DNA of 64,000 bases, from the NCBI RefSeq assembly GCF_013391415.1, contig NZ_JACAXB010000017.1, positions 124,001 to 188,000 on the forward strand, read 5' to 3'. The notes below the pieces were generated by a model. That model saw nothing but the letters and a program-made list of their open reading frames with translations, had not been told where the DNA came from and ran no database searches. The stretch's first letter is position 1. Each line of letters opens with the position of its first letter. Positions 1-9,499 of this stretch are shown piece after piece. Both the position numbers and the translations under genes were made by a program. This DNA comes from Aquitalea sp. LB_tupeE. GTDB taxonomy: Bacteria; Pseudomonadota; Gammaproteobacteria; Burkholderiales; Chromobacteriaceae.

Positions 1-229
1 GATGGACGAACCCACCAGTAATATGGACCACACCACCGAAGGCCAGATCAAGCAAACCCTCGCCAAGGTGATGGCGGGCAAGACCATGATCATGGTGACC
101 CATCACAATGCCCTGCTGGATCTGGCCGACCGCCTGATCGTGATCGACAACGGTGCCATTGTGGCTGACGGACCCAAGGCCGCCGTGATTCAGGCCTTGC
201 AACAAGGCCAGGTGGGGAGGGCAGGCTGA
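1..229 (+). CDS. lapB: Type I secretion ABC transporter, C-terminal end (LapB-like), partial
   Basis: Only the last 75 or so codons are inside the window; the gene begins upstream. The visible residues carry the end of a Walker B / D-loop (MDEPTSNMD) and the H-loop histidine (MVTHHN), followed by the usual C-terminal strand (LIVIDNGAIVADG). This is the end of an ABC ATPase domain. Its stop codon overlaps the ATG of the membrane-fusion gene (TGATG), and a LapA-like adhesin lies two genes downstream, so it is inferred to be the inner-membrane permease/ATPase that exports the adhesin. The peptidase-like and membrane domains cannot be seen here. Confidence 0.85.
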   Translation, partial: MDEPTSNMDHTTEGQIKQTLAKVMAGKTMIMVTHHNALLDLADRLIVIDNGAIVADGPKAAVIQALQQGQVGRAG

Positions 230-1638
230 TGAAAAAAACATGGAAACAACGCCTGCAAGGCTGGATTCGTGGCGGACAGGGACGCACCTCGCCGTACTGG
301 GACAAGCTGATGGATTGGGCGGCGGCCCGCGATTTGCAGGACCGCCAGGATTTTGCCACCGACGGTGACTGGGCCATCCTGGAACAGAATCCGGGCCGGC
401 CGCGTGTGTTTGTCTGGAGCATGCTGGCCTTGCTGGTGGTGGCACTGCTGTGGGCTGCCCTGTCGCAGATTGACGAAGTGGCACGTGGTGAAGGCAAGGT
501 GGTACCGGTATCGCAAAACCAGCATATCCAGAGCCTGGATGGTGGCGTGGTGTCGAAGATTCTGGTCAAGGAAGGCCAGATCGTGCAAAAAGGCCAGCTG
601 CTGCTGAATATCGACAACACCCGCTTTGTCTCTTCGCTGAACGAGAACCAGGCCCAGTATCTGTCCTTGCTGGCCAAGGCTGCACGCCTGCGTGCCATTG
701 CCAATAATGTGCCGTTCGAATTGCCCAAGGAAGTGGAGCAGCAGGCGGCCGATATTGCCCGGCAGGAAACCGACCTCTACCAGACCAAGCGCCGCGAGCT
801 GGATGCCAACGTATCCATTGCCCGGCAAGAGCTGACCCAGCGCTCGCAAGAGCTGAACGAAGTGCGCGCCAAGCTGGCCCAGGCCCAGCAAGGTTACCAG
901 CTGACCCAGCGCGAACTGGCGGTCACCAAACCGTTGAAAGAATCCGGTGCGGTATCGGATGTCGACCTGTTGCGCTTGCAGCGTGATGTATCGCGCTATC
1001 AGGGTGATCGCGATATGGCCAGTGCGCAGATTCCCAAACTGCAAGCCGCCATCAGCGAAGCCAACCACAAGATCCAGGAAGTAGAGCTGAACTTCCGCAA
1101 TCAGGCCAGCGCGGAACTGACCGAGACCATGGGCAAGATCAACAGCCTGTCTGCCGGTAGTTCTGGCCTGGCCGACAAGGTGAAGTTGTCCGAGGTGCGC
1201 TCGCCGGTCAAGGGCGAGGTCAAGCGCCTGTTCGTCAACACCATTGGCGGCGTGGTACAGCCGGGCAAGGACATCCTGGAAATCGTGCCGCTGGAAGATT
1301 CGCTGATGATCGAAACCCGCGTGTCGCCGCGTGACATCGCCTTCCTGCGCCCCGGTCAGCGCGCCATGGTGCGTTTTACCGCCTACGACTACACCGTCTA
1401 TGGCGGCATGGAAGGCAGCCTGCAGGAAATTGGTGCCGATACCGTGACCGACGACAAGGGCAATGCCTTCTATATCGTCAAAGTGCGCACCAGCCAGGGC
1501 GCATTGGGTGAGAAACACCTGCCCATCATTCCCGGCATGGTGGCGCAAGTGGACATCATGACGGGCAAGAAGAGCATTCTTTCCTATCTGTTGAAACCGG
1601 TGTTGCGTGCCAAGGCAGAGGCCTTTACCGAACGATGA
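229..1638 (+). CDS. lapC: Type I secretion membrane-fusion protein, HlyD family (LapC-like)
   Basis: 469 residues. It bridges the inner-membrane ABC transporter to the outer-membrane TolC-like channel. A short cytoplasmic N terminus is followed by one membrane helix around residues 63-83 (MLALLVVALLWAALSQ), then a biotinyl-lipoyl half-motif (VVPVSQNQHIQSLDGGVV), a long alpha-helical/coiled-coil hairpin (about 130-310) and the second lipoyl/beta-barrel part ending in the HlyD C-terminal signature (LPIIPGMVAQVDIMTGKKS). Length and domain order match family members. The ATG overlaps the stop of the ABC gene, and the 3' end overlaps the next gene by ATGA, indicating one translationally coupled operon. 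Confidence 0.93.
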   Translation: MKKTWKQRLQGWIRGGQGRTSPYWDKLMDWAAARDLQDRQDFATDGDWAILEQNPGRPRVFVWSMLALLVVALLWAALSQIDEVARGEGKVVPVSQNQHIQSLDGGVVSKILVKEGQIVQKGQLLLNIDNTRFVSSLNENQAQYLSLLAKAARLRAIANNVPFELPKEVEQQAADIARQETDLYQTKRRELDANVSIARQELTQRSQELNEVRAKLAQAQQGYQLTQRELAVTKPLKESGAVSDVDLLRLQRDVSRYQGDRDMASAQIPKLQAAISEANHKIQEVELNFRNQASAELTETMGKINSLSAGSSGLADKVKLSEVRSPVKGEVKRLFVNTIGGVVQPGKDILEIVPLEDSLMIETRVSPRDIAFLRPGQRAMVRFTAYDYTVYGGMEGSLQEIGADTVTDDKGNAFYIVKVRTSQGALGEKHLPIIPGMVAQVDIMTGKKSILSYLLKPVLRAKAEAFTER

Positions 1639-2243
1639 ACGCTCCCGTCATTCTGATTACCGCCAGCGCGGCCCTGGCCGACGGCTGGGCCGATAGCCTG
1701 GGGCTGCAAGACGCCCTGCGGTTGCCGGACCTGGCTGCGCTCAACCGGGCAAATGTGGTGGCTGACAGCCTGGTGTTGCTGGACCTGGCGGCCGCAGCTC
1801 CGCGCGAGCAGGACATGCAACAGGCTTGCCAGCACTGCCGGGTATTGGCGCTATCCTCCCTGCCTAGCGACGAAGAAGGCATGCAATGGTTGCAATACGG
1901 TGCCGCGGCCTATGCCCACGCCATGAGTACCCCTGACTTGCTGCAACAGGTATTTGATACGGTGCAGTCCGGCGGCACCTGGGTGGGGCGCAGCATCATG
2001 CAGCAGCTGTGTGCCCGCTTTGGTCGCCAGTTACCGGCCAAGACCGAAACCGACTGGCGCAGCCGCCTGTCGGCGCGTGAGCAGGACGTGGTGGAAGCAC
2101 TGCGGGAAGGCCGCGCCAACAAGGATATTGCCCGCCAGCTGGATATTTCCGAACGCACGGTGAAGGCGCATCTCACCTCGGTATTCCAGAAGTTCGGGGT
2201 GGAGGATCGCCTGCAACTGCTGCTGAAACTGACCGGCCGCTAG
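1635..2243 (+). CDS. LuxR/NarL-type transcriptional regulator with degenerate receiver
   Basis: 202 residues, overlapping lapC by ATGA. The C-terminal 65 residues form a clear LuxR helix-turn-helix (LSAREQDVVEALREG, NKDIARQLDISERTVKAHL). The N-terminal 125 residues fold like a response-regulator receiver (ILITASAA...LVLLDLA...VLALSS...GAAAYAHA), but the acidic pair normally near residue 10 is missing and the conserved lysine after the last strand is not evident. It is therefore probably not phosphorylated in the usual way. Its position inside the secretion operon, immediately before the adhesin gene, suggests that it controls adhesin or transporter expression; that role is inferred. Confidence 0.85.
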   Translation: MNAPVILITASAALADGWADSLGLQDALRLPDLAALNRANVVADSLVLLDLAAAAPREQDMQQACQHCRVLALSSLPSDEEGMQWLQYGAAAYAHAMSTPDLLQQVFDTVQSGGTWVGRSIMQQLCARFGRQLPAKTETDWRSRLSAREQDVVEALREGRANKDIARQLDISERTVKAHLTSVFQKFGVEDRLQLLLKLTGR

Positions 2244-2265
2244 TGCAGCTCCGGCCTTGCCCATC

Positions 2266-2304
2266 AAGCCGCTCCATCAGCCGATGCAGCGGCTTTGTTG
2301 TTTT
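2266..2304 (+). terminator. Hairpin terminator after the secretion operon
   Basis: AAGCCGCT (2266-2273) pairs with AGCGGCTT (2288-2295) and is followed by TGTTGTTTT. It lies 22 bases after the LuxR gene stop and before the adhesin gene, so the adhesin is probably transcribed at least partly from its own promoter. Confidence 0.6.
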
Positions 2305-2417
2305 CTGAGTTAACAATTTCTGAAAATAATCAGGATTTTGCCCTTCAGTACAATGTATTTTTTTGTCATGGCTGACTAAGCTGGCCGAATTGCATATTGC
2401 GTTTTCAGGAGTCAGAC

Positions 2418-5400
2418 ATGAGCACCACTGCTGTCCAAGGTCAGGTTGTTGCCGTCAACGGCGTTGCCAAAGCGATTGATGCCCAAGGGCATGAACGTAT
2501 CCTCAAGGCCGGCGACATCATCCAGCCGGGTGAGCGCGTGGTGCTGCTGGACGGTGCCACCCTGTCGGTGGCCCGTGCCGACGGTGAGCTGCTGAATGTG
2601 GATGGCCCGCGCGAAATGGCGCTGACCCCCGAAACCATGCAGCCGCAAACCACGGACAAGACCGAAGCTGCCGTGGCCAAACTGGCACCGGAAGCACAGC
2701 AAGTGCTGGCAGCCCTGGAAAACGGTCAGGACCCCTTGGCTCAGCTTGATTCTGCAGCGGCCGGCCTGAATGGCGCTGGTGGTGCAGACGAAGGCAGCCA
2801 CGGCTTTGTCCGCCTGATGCGGGTGAGTGAATCCCTGGGCGGAGCGCTGGGTGAGGGTGCCGGTGCTGCCGCCTTCAATCTGCAGTCGGTACAAGCCGAC
2901 ACCACCAGCAATACCCCGGCACCGGTCAGTGTGAGCATTGACAATATCAGTGCCACCAATGACGCCACCCCCACCATTCACGGCACCGGTATTCCGGGCC
3001 TCACAGTCATCGTTACCAATACCTCCGGAACGGTGATTGGCAGTGCCGTGGTGGGCAGCGATGGCAACTGGACCATCACCCCCACCTCGCCGCTGCCGGA
3101 TGGCACCGACACGCTGATTGCCACCAGTACCAATACCGCTGGTGTCACCGCTACCGCTACGGGCACCGCCATCATCGATACCACACCGCCGGCCACGCCG
3201 ACGGTGACGATTACCGAACATAACGACCCCAATGGTGTCATCAGTACACCGGACCTGGTCAACGGCAAGGTGGAAGCCACCGTCAAGCTGGATGCCGCCG
3301 ACCTGGCCAAGAACGGCAGCGCCACCATCGTGGTCAACGATGGCGGCCATACCGCCACGCTGGTGGTGCACGCCGATGGCAGCGTCACCGGTACCGACAG
3401 CACGGTTGCCGCCAGCTACAAAAACGGCACGGTCACGCTCAGCATGACCACGCCGGCCGATGGCGAGTCGGTCCGCATCAGCGCAACCCAGACTGATGCC
3501 GTGGGCAACAAGTCCGGCCAGGGCAGTGATAGCGGCACCTTGCATACTGAAGGCCCGGCTGCGCCGTCGGTGACCATCCAGTCGGATAGCAACAATGACG
3601 GCATCCTCAACGTTGCCGAAACCAAGGGCCATACCACGGTGGATGCCGTGGTGCAGCTGTCCGACATGGTGATTCAGGCCGGTGGCAGTGCCACGGTGAC
3701 CATTGTGGACAACGGCGTGACCAGTACCCTGACCAGTACCCTGACCGTGGACAAGAACGGTGTGGTGAGCAGCAGCAATCCGGATATCGGTGGCGAATAT
3801 GTCAATGGCACCCTGCAACTGTACGGTGTGCCGCTGCCGGGGGATGGCAACAGCATCAGCATCAGCGCGGTGCAAGCTGACCAGTATGGCAACACCTCGG
3901 CCAGTGCCAGTGACAGCGCGGTAGAAAGACTGGGCGTACCAGCCGCCAGCATTACGGTTGACCCGGTCACCGCCGACAATGTGCTGAACATCAAGGAAGT
4001 CAGTGACAGCACCGTGACCATCACCGGCACGGTTGGCGGCGACGTCCAGCTGCACGACAAGGTAACCCTGACGGTAAACGGCAACCCGACGACCGGTGAG
4101 GTGATCGACCTTGGCGGTGGCAAGCTGGGCTTCAGCATTGCCGTCAGCAGTGCCGACCTGAAAGCGGACAGTCACATCCTGGCCAGTGTTACCACCAGCA
4201 ATGACGCAGGCAACAGCACCACCGCCACGGCAGACCACGCCTATGGTCTGGACCTGAATGCCCCCACCATCGCCATTGCCACCACGCTGGCTGGCGATGA
4301 TGTGATCAATGCTGCCGAGCAAAAGCAAGACCTGACCATCAGCGGCAGCACTACCGGCGTCGAGAACGGCCAGACGGTGGATGTGGTGCTCAATGGCACG
4401 CACTACCAGGCCATTGTCAACGGCAACAGCTGGAGCGTGTCGGTGCCGCAGGCCGATGTCGCCAAGCTGGCCGATGGCAAGAGCTACACCATCACCGCCG
4501 ATGTCAGCGACAAGGCAGGCAATCCGGCACAGGAAGCCAGCCATCATCTGTCGGTCGATACCAGCGCCACCATCACCATCACCAACGATGGCAGCGGCGG
4601 TGACCACATCTTCAACCAGAACGAAGCCGGTAAGGTGAACGTGTCGGGTACCACGACCGGCGTGGAGCCGGGTCAGCCGGTGTATGTCACCTTCACTGAT
4701 GGTGCGCACTCGGTCACCAGCATTGTTTATGTGCAACAGGACGGCAGCTGGAATACTGCCGACCTGACACTGAACCTGAACGCCCTGAAGCAAGGCCAGA
4801 CCAGTGTGACGGCCAGTGTGACGGACTTGGCAGGTAATAGCGCCAGCGACAGCCTGAGCAAGGAAACGCTGGATACCAAAGCCAGCATCACCATCGTCAA
4901 TGACGGCAGTGGCAAGGACGGCGTGTTCAACAAGAGCGAAGCCGCCGCAGCCGCCGTCAGCGGCACCACCAGCGACGTGGAAGAGGGGCGGACCGTAACC
5001 GTCACTTTCACCGACAGCCAGAACCATACGGTCAGCGTCGATACCACGGTAGGCAAGGACGGCAGCTGGAGCGTACCGGCACAAAGCCTGAGCACGCTGG
5101 TGGATGGCGCAGTGACGGTGAAGGCACAAGTCAGCGACCTGGCCGGTAATGTCGCCACCGACAGCCACAGTGACAGCCTGGACACGACGGCTAGCATCAA
5201 GATCACCAACGATGGTAGTGGCAGCGACAGCGTATTCAACAAGAGCGAAGCCGCCGCCGCCGCCGTCAGCGGCACCACCAGCGGTGTGGAAGCAGGGCGT
5301 ACCGTAACCGTCACCTTCACCGACAGCCAGAACCATACGGTCAGCGTTGACACCAAGGTTGGTGCGAACGGTGGCTGGAGCGTACCGGCACAAAGCCTGA

Positions 5401-8400
5401 GCACGCTGGTGGATGGCGCAGTGACGGTGAAGGCGCAAGTCAGCGATGCAGCCGGCAATACGGCTACCGACAGCCACAAGGACGGTCTTGATACCAAAGC
5501 CACCATCACCATCACCAACGATGGCAGCGGCGGCGACCACATCTTCAACCAGAGCGAAGCCGGTAAGGTGAACGTGTCGGGTACCACGACGGGCGTGGAG
5601 CCGGATCAGCCGGTGTATGTCACCTTCACTGATGGTGCGCACTCGGTCACCAGCATTGTTTATGTGCAACAGGACGGCAGCTGGAATACCGCCGACCTGA
5701 CACTGAACCTGAACGCCCTGAAGCAAGGCCAGATCAGTGTGACGGCCAGTGTGACGGACTTGGCAGGTAATAGCGCCAGCGACAGCCTGAGCAAGGAAAC
5801 GCTGGATACGGTACCGCCGACCCTTGCCATCAGTACGCTGGCCGGTGATGACATCATCAATGCCAAGGAACACACCCAGCCGCTGACCATCAGCGGTACC
5901 ACCAGTGCCGAAGATGGCCAGAAAGTGGACGTGGTGCTCAACGGTATCCATTACAGCGCGACGGTGAGCGGTGGTAACTGGAGTACCGTGGTATCGGCAG
6001 GCGATGTGGCCAAGCTGGCAGACGGCAAGAGCTACACCGTGACCGCCGATGTGCGTGATGCCGCCGGCAATGCCGCGCCGGAAGCCAGCCATGCCATCGC
6101 GGTGGACGTTACTGCTCCGGATGCACCCAAGGTCAGCTTTGTTTCCAGCGGTACTTACAGCTACAGCAATTACTTTGGCATTGACGATGCGCATATCAGC
6201 ACCCCTGCCAGTGGCCAGAATGCACTGACGACCGTACTGGGTGATCTGGTCAACCTGAACCCCACGGCCACTTTCATTGCCCAGTCCATCAACTTCGGTA
6301 CCAGTACCGGGGCTTGGCAAGACAGCTCGCTGGCCGTTAACAGCAATCTGGGCACATCCGGTGCACTGCAAGATTTCATTACCAACAGCAACGGCAGCAC
6401 CGGCACCAACCTGCAACTGGCCGGCAACTATGGCACGACTTCGCGCGCCATCGTGGAAACCGGCGGCGTATTCACTGCTGCTACCGGTAACTACACTATT
6501 GCCGTTCGTGCGGATGATGGTTACATGCTGATGATTGACGGCAAGGTTGTGGCGCAGGAAGTCAACAACCAGTCCCCGGCAACGGCCTGGTACACGGTTC
6601 ATCTGGATGCCACGGCGAACAATCAGCACACCATCCAGATGGTGTACTGGGATCAGGGCGGGCTGGCCACGCTGCAAGTCAGCCTGGAACAGAATGGCAA
6701 CAACATCGTCAACCTGCTGCAACCGGGCAGCACGGTCACCGCACAGGTCACCCTCAACGCCAATGACCAGGCGGTACTGGTGAATGGTGGCTCGGTACAC
6801 CTTACCGGCAGTGGCAATACCGACCTGACCCTGCATCTGGAAAACGGCAAGCTGGTAGACAGCAGCCACAACAGCTACAGCTACCAGAACGGGGTGATTT
6901 CGCTGAGCATGGCTGCCCCGGCAGCTGGTGCCTCCATTTCGCTGGCGGCAACCGTGGCCAACAAGGACGGGAATGTTTCCCCGTCGACATCCGCAAGCTA
7001 CAGCCAGCCGGGTATCCCCACCGGCCATCTGCAGCATGATGCGGCCAACGATACCGGTAGCAATACCGCAGACAGCATCACGGCAGACAAGACCCCGGTC
7101 ATTACCGGTACGGCAGATGCTAACAGCCAGATCACGGTTTCCCTGAACGGGCACAACTACACCACTACCGCCGATGGCAGTGGCCACTGGTCGGTCAGCG
7201 TGACTGACAGCCTGGGTGACGGTGTGTACATTCCGCTGGTCAAGGCGGTGGACAGCAATGGCGCTACTGCCACCGGCTTTGGCACCGCCTTCGCGGTGGA
7301 TACCACGGCCACGATCTCCATCAGCAGCGATGGCAGTGGCAGCGGTGGCGTATTCAACAAGAGCGAGGCGGCAAGCGCGGCCGTCAGTGGCACCACCAGC
7401 GGCGTGGAAGCAGGCCAGACGGTCACCCTGACGTTTACCGACAGCGCGCATCATGTGCTTACCACCACCACCCAGGTGGGCAGCGATGGCAGCTGGAGCG
7501 TACCGGCACAAAGCCTGAGCACGCTGGTGGATGGCGCAGTGACGGTGAAGGCACAAGTCAGCGACCTGGCCGGTAATGTCGCCACCGACAGCCACAGTGA
7601 CAGCCTGGATACCAAAGCCAGCATTACCATCGTCAATGATGGCAGTGGCAAGGACGGCGTGTTCAACAAGAGCGAAGCCGCCGCCGCCGCCGTCAGCGGC
7701 ACCACCAGCGGTGTGGAAGCAGGGCGTACCGTAACCGTCACCTTCACCGACAGCCAGAACCATACGGTCAGCGTTGACACCAAGGTTGGTGCGAACGGTG
7801 GCTGGAGCGTACCGGCACAAAGCCTGAGCACGCTGGTGGATGGCGCAGTGACGGTGAAGGCGCAAGTCAGCGATGCAGCCGGCAATACGGCTACCGACAG
7901 CCACAAGGACGGTCTTGATACCAAAGCCACCATCACCATCACCAACGATGGCAGCGGCGGCGACCACATCTTCAACCAGAGCGAAGCCGGTAAGGTGAAC
8001 GTGTCGGGTACCACGACGGGCGTGGAGCCGGATCAGCCGGTGTATGTCACCTTCACTGATGGTGCGCACTCGGTCACCAGCATTGTTTATGTGCAACAGG
8101 ACGGCAGCTGGAATACCGCCGACCTGACACTGAACCTGAACGCCCTGAAGCAAGGCCAGATCAGTGTGACGGCCAGTGTGACGGACTTGGCAGGTAATAG
8201 CGCCAGCGACAGCCTGAGCAAGGAAACGCTTGACACCCAGGCACCGTTGGCGGCACAGCTGTCGTCCAGCACCAGTACCGCCGCCATCACCGGCCTGTTC
8301 AATACCGGTCTGGATGCCAGCGGCAATGCACAGACAACCGGGGTGGCTGATGCACACTACACGCTGGTGGTCAAACCGGCGGGAGCGCACCTTAATGGCA

Positions 8401-9449
8401 CCACGGTAGTCAGCCAGACCGATGCCCAGAGCAAGTCCTGGGTGACCAATGACTACACCAAGTCGCAGTGGATTGGCGACATGTCTGATAACTATGGCCG
8501 CTATACCTACCAGACCACCTTCAAGATTGCATCCGCGGCCGATGTGGCAACGGTGCTGATCAGCTTTGATCTGTCGGCGGATGACAATGTGCACATTCTG
8601 GTCAATGGCAAGGATACCGGCCTGTCCTACAACACGCTGTGGACGCAGATCCAGCATGTCGACCTGAGCAACGATAGCGGGGCCGGTAAGCTGTTTGTGG
8701 TGGGCGATAACACCCTGACCTTCGAGGTGGACAACTCCGGTGGCGGTGCAACCGGCCTGAAAGTGGACAATATGGTGGCCACTGCCCAGAGTGAGGCGCT
8801 GGAACTGAATGTTTCGCTGGCGGGTACCGGTGCGGTCGCCAACGACACGCTCACCATCACTGCGGTGGAAAACGGCGTAACGACCAACACCACCCATGTG
8901 CTGACCAGCTCGGACATCAGCCACGGCATTGTCAGCCAGTCGCAGTATCAGCCGGAAGCCCACACGGTATCCACTTATACCGCCACCCTGACCGACAAGG
9001 CCGGTAATGTGTCCACCGTGGCGACGGAAACCGTGTTCGGTTCCGGTGATCATGCAGTGAGCGATGGCGTTGGTGTGGATACCTTCAAGTGGACGCTGGC
9101 TTCCAATGGCAACAGCAGTGCCCCGGCCACCACCACCATCAGCAACTTCGATCTGGCTGACCATGCCAACGGTGGTTCGGCACTGGACCTGAAAGACCTG
9201 CTGCAAGGAGAAAACCACGCCTCTGGCATCGGCAACCTCACCAGCTACCTGCACTTTACCCAGAGCGGCAGCGATACCACCGTGCATGTCAGTGCCTCGG
9301 GCAGTTTTGCCAACAGCACTGCCGGCGATACCGTGGACATCGTGCTCAAGGGCGTGTCGCTGGCGGATCTGGGTGGTGGCCTGGGCCATACCTCGGATAC
9401 GCAAATCATTCAGAACCTGCTGAACCACGGCAAGCTGATCACCGACTAA
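2418..9449 (+). CDS. lapA: Giant LapA-like repeat adhesin, type I secreted
   Basis: 2343 residues. The ATG at 2418 is chosen because AGGAG lies 6 bases upstream; an in-frame TTG at 2397 has no such site. Residues 1 to about 110 are a LapA-type retention module (VVAVNGVAKAID..., GERVVLLDGATLSV). Residues 113-116 are AAAG, the expected LapG cleavage site. Residues 160-1230 and 1560-1940 are many bacterial Ig-like repeats of about 100 residues ending in DTTPP/DTKA-type linkers. Residues 1235-1435 contain a PA14-like segment (YTIAVRADDGYMLMIDGK), and a second galactose-binding-like segment lies near 2010-2120. The last 135 residues (DGVGVDTFKWTL, DLKDLLQGE, ISNFD) match the VCA0849-type type I secretion C-terminal target. 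Two 569-bp blocks are identical at the DNA level. The protein is expected to be held in the outer-membrane TolC-like pore and released by LapG when c-di-GMP falls. Confidence 0.92.
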   Translation: MSTTAVQGQVVAVNGVAKAIDAQGHERILKAGDIIQPGERVVLLDGATLSVARADGELLNVDGPREMALTPETMQPQTTDKTEAAVAKLAPEAQQVLAALENGQDPLAQLDSAAAGLNGAGGADEGSHGFVRLMRVSESLGGALGEGAGAAAFNLQSVQADTTSNTPAPVSVSIDNISATNDATPTIHGTGIPGLTVIVTNTSGTVIGSAVVGSDGNWTITPTSPLPDGTDTLIATSTNTAGVTATATGTAIIDTTPPATPTVTITEHNDPNGVISTPDLVNGKVEATVKLDAADLAKNGSATIVVNDGGHTATLVVHADGSVTGTDSTVAASYKNGTVTLSMTTPADGESVRISATQTDAVGNKSGQGSDSGTLHTEGPAAPSVTIQSDSNNDGILNVAETKGHTTVDAVVQLSDMVIQAGGSATVTIVDNGVTSTLTSTLTVDKNGVVSSSNPDIGGEYVNGTLQLYGVPLPGDGNSISISAVQADQYGNTSASASDSAVERLGVPAASITVDPVTADNVLNIKEVSDSTVTITGTVGGDVQLHDKVTLTVNGNPTTGEVIDLGGGKLGFSIAVSSADLKADSHILASVTTSNDAGNSTTATADHAYGLDLNAPTIAIATTLAGDDVINAAEQKQDLTISGSTTGVENGQTVDVVLNGTHYQAIVNGNSWSVSVPQADVAKLADGKSYTITADVSDKAGNPAQEASHHLSVDTSATITITNDGSGGDHIFNQNEAGKVNVSGTTTGVEPGQPVYVTFTDGAHSVTSIVYVQQDGSWNTADLTLNLNALKQGQTSVTASVTDLAGNSASDSLSKETLDTKASITIVNDGSGKDGVFNKSEAAAAAVSGTTSDVEEGRTVTVTFTDSQNHTVSVDTTVGKDGSWSVPAQSLSTLVDGAVTVKAQVSDLAGNVATDSHSDSLDTTASIKITNDGSGSDSVFNKSEAAAAAVSGTTSGVEAGRTVTVTFTDSQNHTVSVDTKVGANGGWSVPAQSLSTLVDGAVTVKAQVSDAAGNTATDSHKDGLDTKATITITNDGSGGDHIFNQSEAGKVNVSGTTTGVEPDQPVYVTFTDGAHSVTSIVYVQQDGSWNTADLTLNLNALKQGQISVTASVTDLAGNSASDSLSKETLDTVPPTLAISTLAGDDIINAKEHTQPLTISGTTSAEDGQKVDVVLNGIHYSATVSGGNWSTVVSAGDVAKLADGKSYTVTADVRDAAGNAAPEASHAIAVDVTAPDAPKVSFVSSGTYSYSNYFGIDDAHISTPASGQNALTTVLGDLVNLNPTATFIAQSINFGTSTGAWQDSSLAVNSNLGTSGALQDFITNSNGSTGTNLQLAGNYGTTSRAIVETGGVFTAATGNYTIAVRADDGYMLMIDGKVVAQEVNNQSPATAWYTVHLDATANNQHTIQMVYWDQGGLATLQVSLEQNGNNIVNLLQPGSTVTAQVTLNANDQAVLVNGGSVHLTGSGNTDLTLHLENGKLVDSSHNSYSYQNGVISLSMAAPAAGASISLAATVANKDGNVSPSTSASYSQPGIPTGHLQHDAANDTGSNTADSITADKTPVITGTADANSQITVSLNGHNYTTTADGSGHWSVSVTDSLGDGVYIPLVKAVDSNGATATGFGTAFAVDTTATISISSDGSGSGGVFNKSEAASAAVSGTTSGVEAGQTVTLTFTDSAHHVLTTTTQVGSDGSWSVPAQSLSTLVDGAVTVKAQVSDLAGNVATDSHSDSLDTKASITIVNDGSGKDGVFNKSEAAAAAVSGTTSGVEAGRTVTVTFTDSQNHTVSVDTKVGANGGWSVPAQSLSTLVDGAVTVKAQVSDAAGNTATDSHKDGLDTKATITITNDGSGGDHIFNQSEAGKVNVSGTTTGVEPDQPVYVTFTDGAHSVTSIVYVQQDGSWNTADLTLNLNALKQGQISVTASVTDLAGNSASDSLSKETLDTQAPLAAQLSSSTSTAAITGLFNTGLDASGNAQTTGVADAHYTLVVKPAGAHLNGTTVVSQTDAQSKSWVTNDYTKSQWIGDMSDNYGRYTYQTTFKIASAADVATVLISFDLSADDNVHILVNGKDTGLSYNTLWTQIQHVDLSNDSGAGKLFVVGDNTLTFEVDNSGGGATGLKVDNMVATAQSEALELNVSLAGTGAVANDTLTITAVENGVTTNTTHVLTSSDISHGIVSQSQYQPEAHTVSTYTATLTDKAGNVSTVATETVFGSGDHAVSDGVGVDTFKWTLASNGNSSAPATTTISNFDLADHANGGSALDLKDLLQGENHASGIGNLTSYLHFTQSGSDTTVHVSASGSFANSTAGDTVDIVLKGVSLADLGGGLGHTSDTQIIQNLLNHGKLITD
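5235..5803 (+). repeat. Copy 1 of a perfect 569-bp direct repeat inside lapA
   Basis: Read base by base, 5235-5803 is identical to 7662-8230 (offset 2427). It encodes about 190 residues covering parts of three Ig-like domains. A more diverged relative of part of it lies at about 4560-4870. Confidence 0.9.
7662..8230 (+). repeat. Copy 2 of the 569-bp direct repeat inside lapA
   Basis: Identical to 5235-5803. The flanking repeat units differ, so the identity reflects recent duplication or gene conversion rather than general domain similarity. Confidence 0.9.
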
Positions 9450-9464
9450 CACGGCTCAGCCAAC

Positions 9465-9498
9465 AAAAAACCGACAGCTAAACACTGTCGGTTTTTTT
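9465..9498. terminator. Bidirectional terminator after lapA
   Basis: AAAAAACCGACAG, a short loop, then CTGTCGGTTTTTTT. It works in both directions by sequence and sits 16 bases after the lapA stop. Confidence 0.85.
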
Positions 9499-9499
9499 C

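Noticed and set aside
190-1548. 452-codon minus-strand frame opposite lapC
   Set aside because: Shadow of a well-supported HlyD-family gene; its translation is His/Gln-rich without family signatures.
2412-9452. A 2346-codon open frame on the minus strand opposite lapA
   Set aside because: It is a by-product of the G+C-rich repeated Asp/Thr/Val codons in lapA. It has no ribosome-binding site, no recognisable domain, and lapA itself has a clear adhesin architecture.
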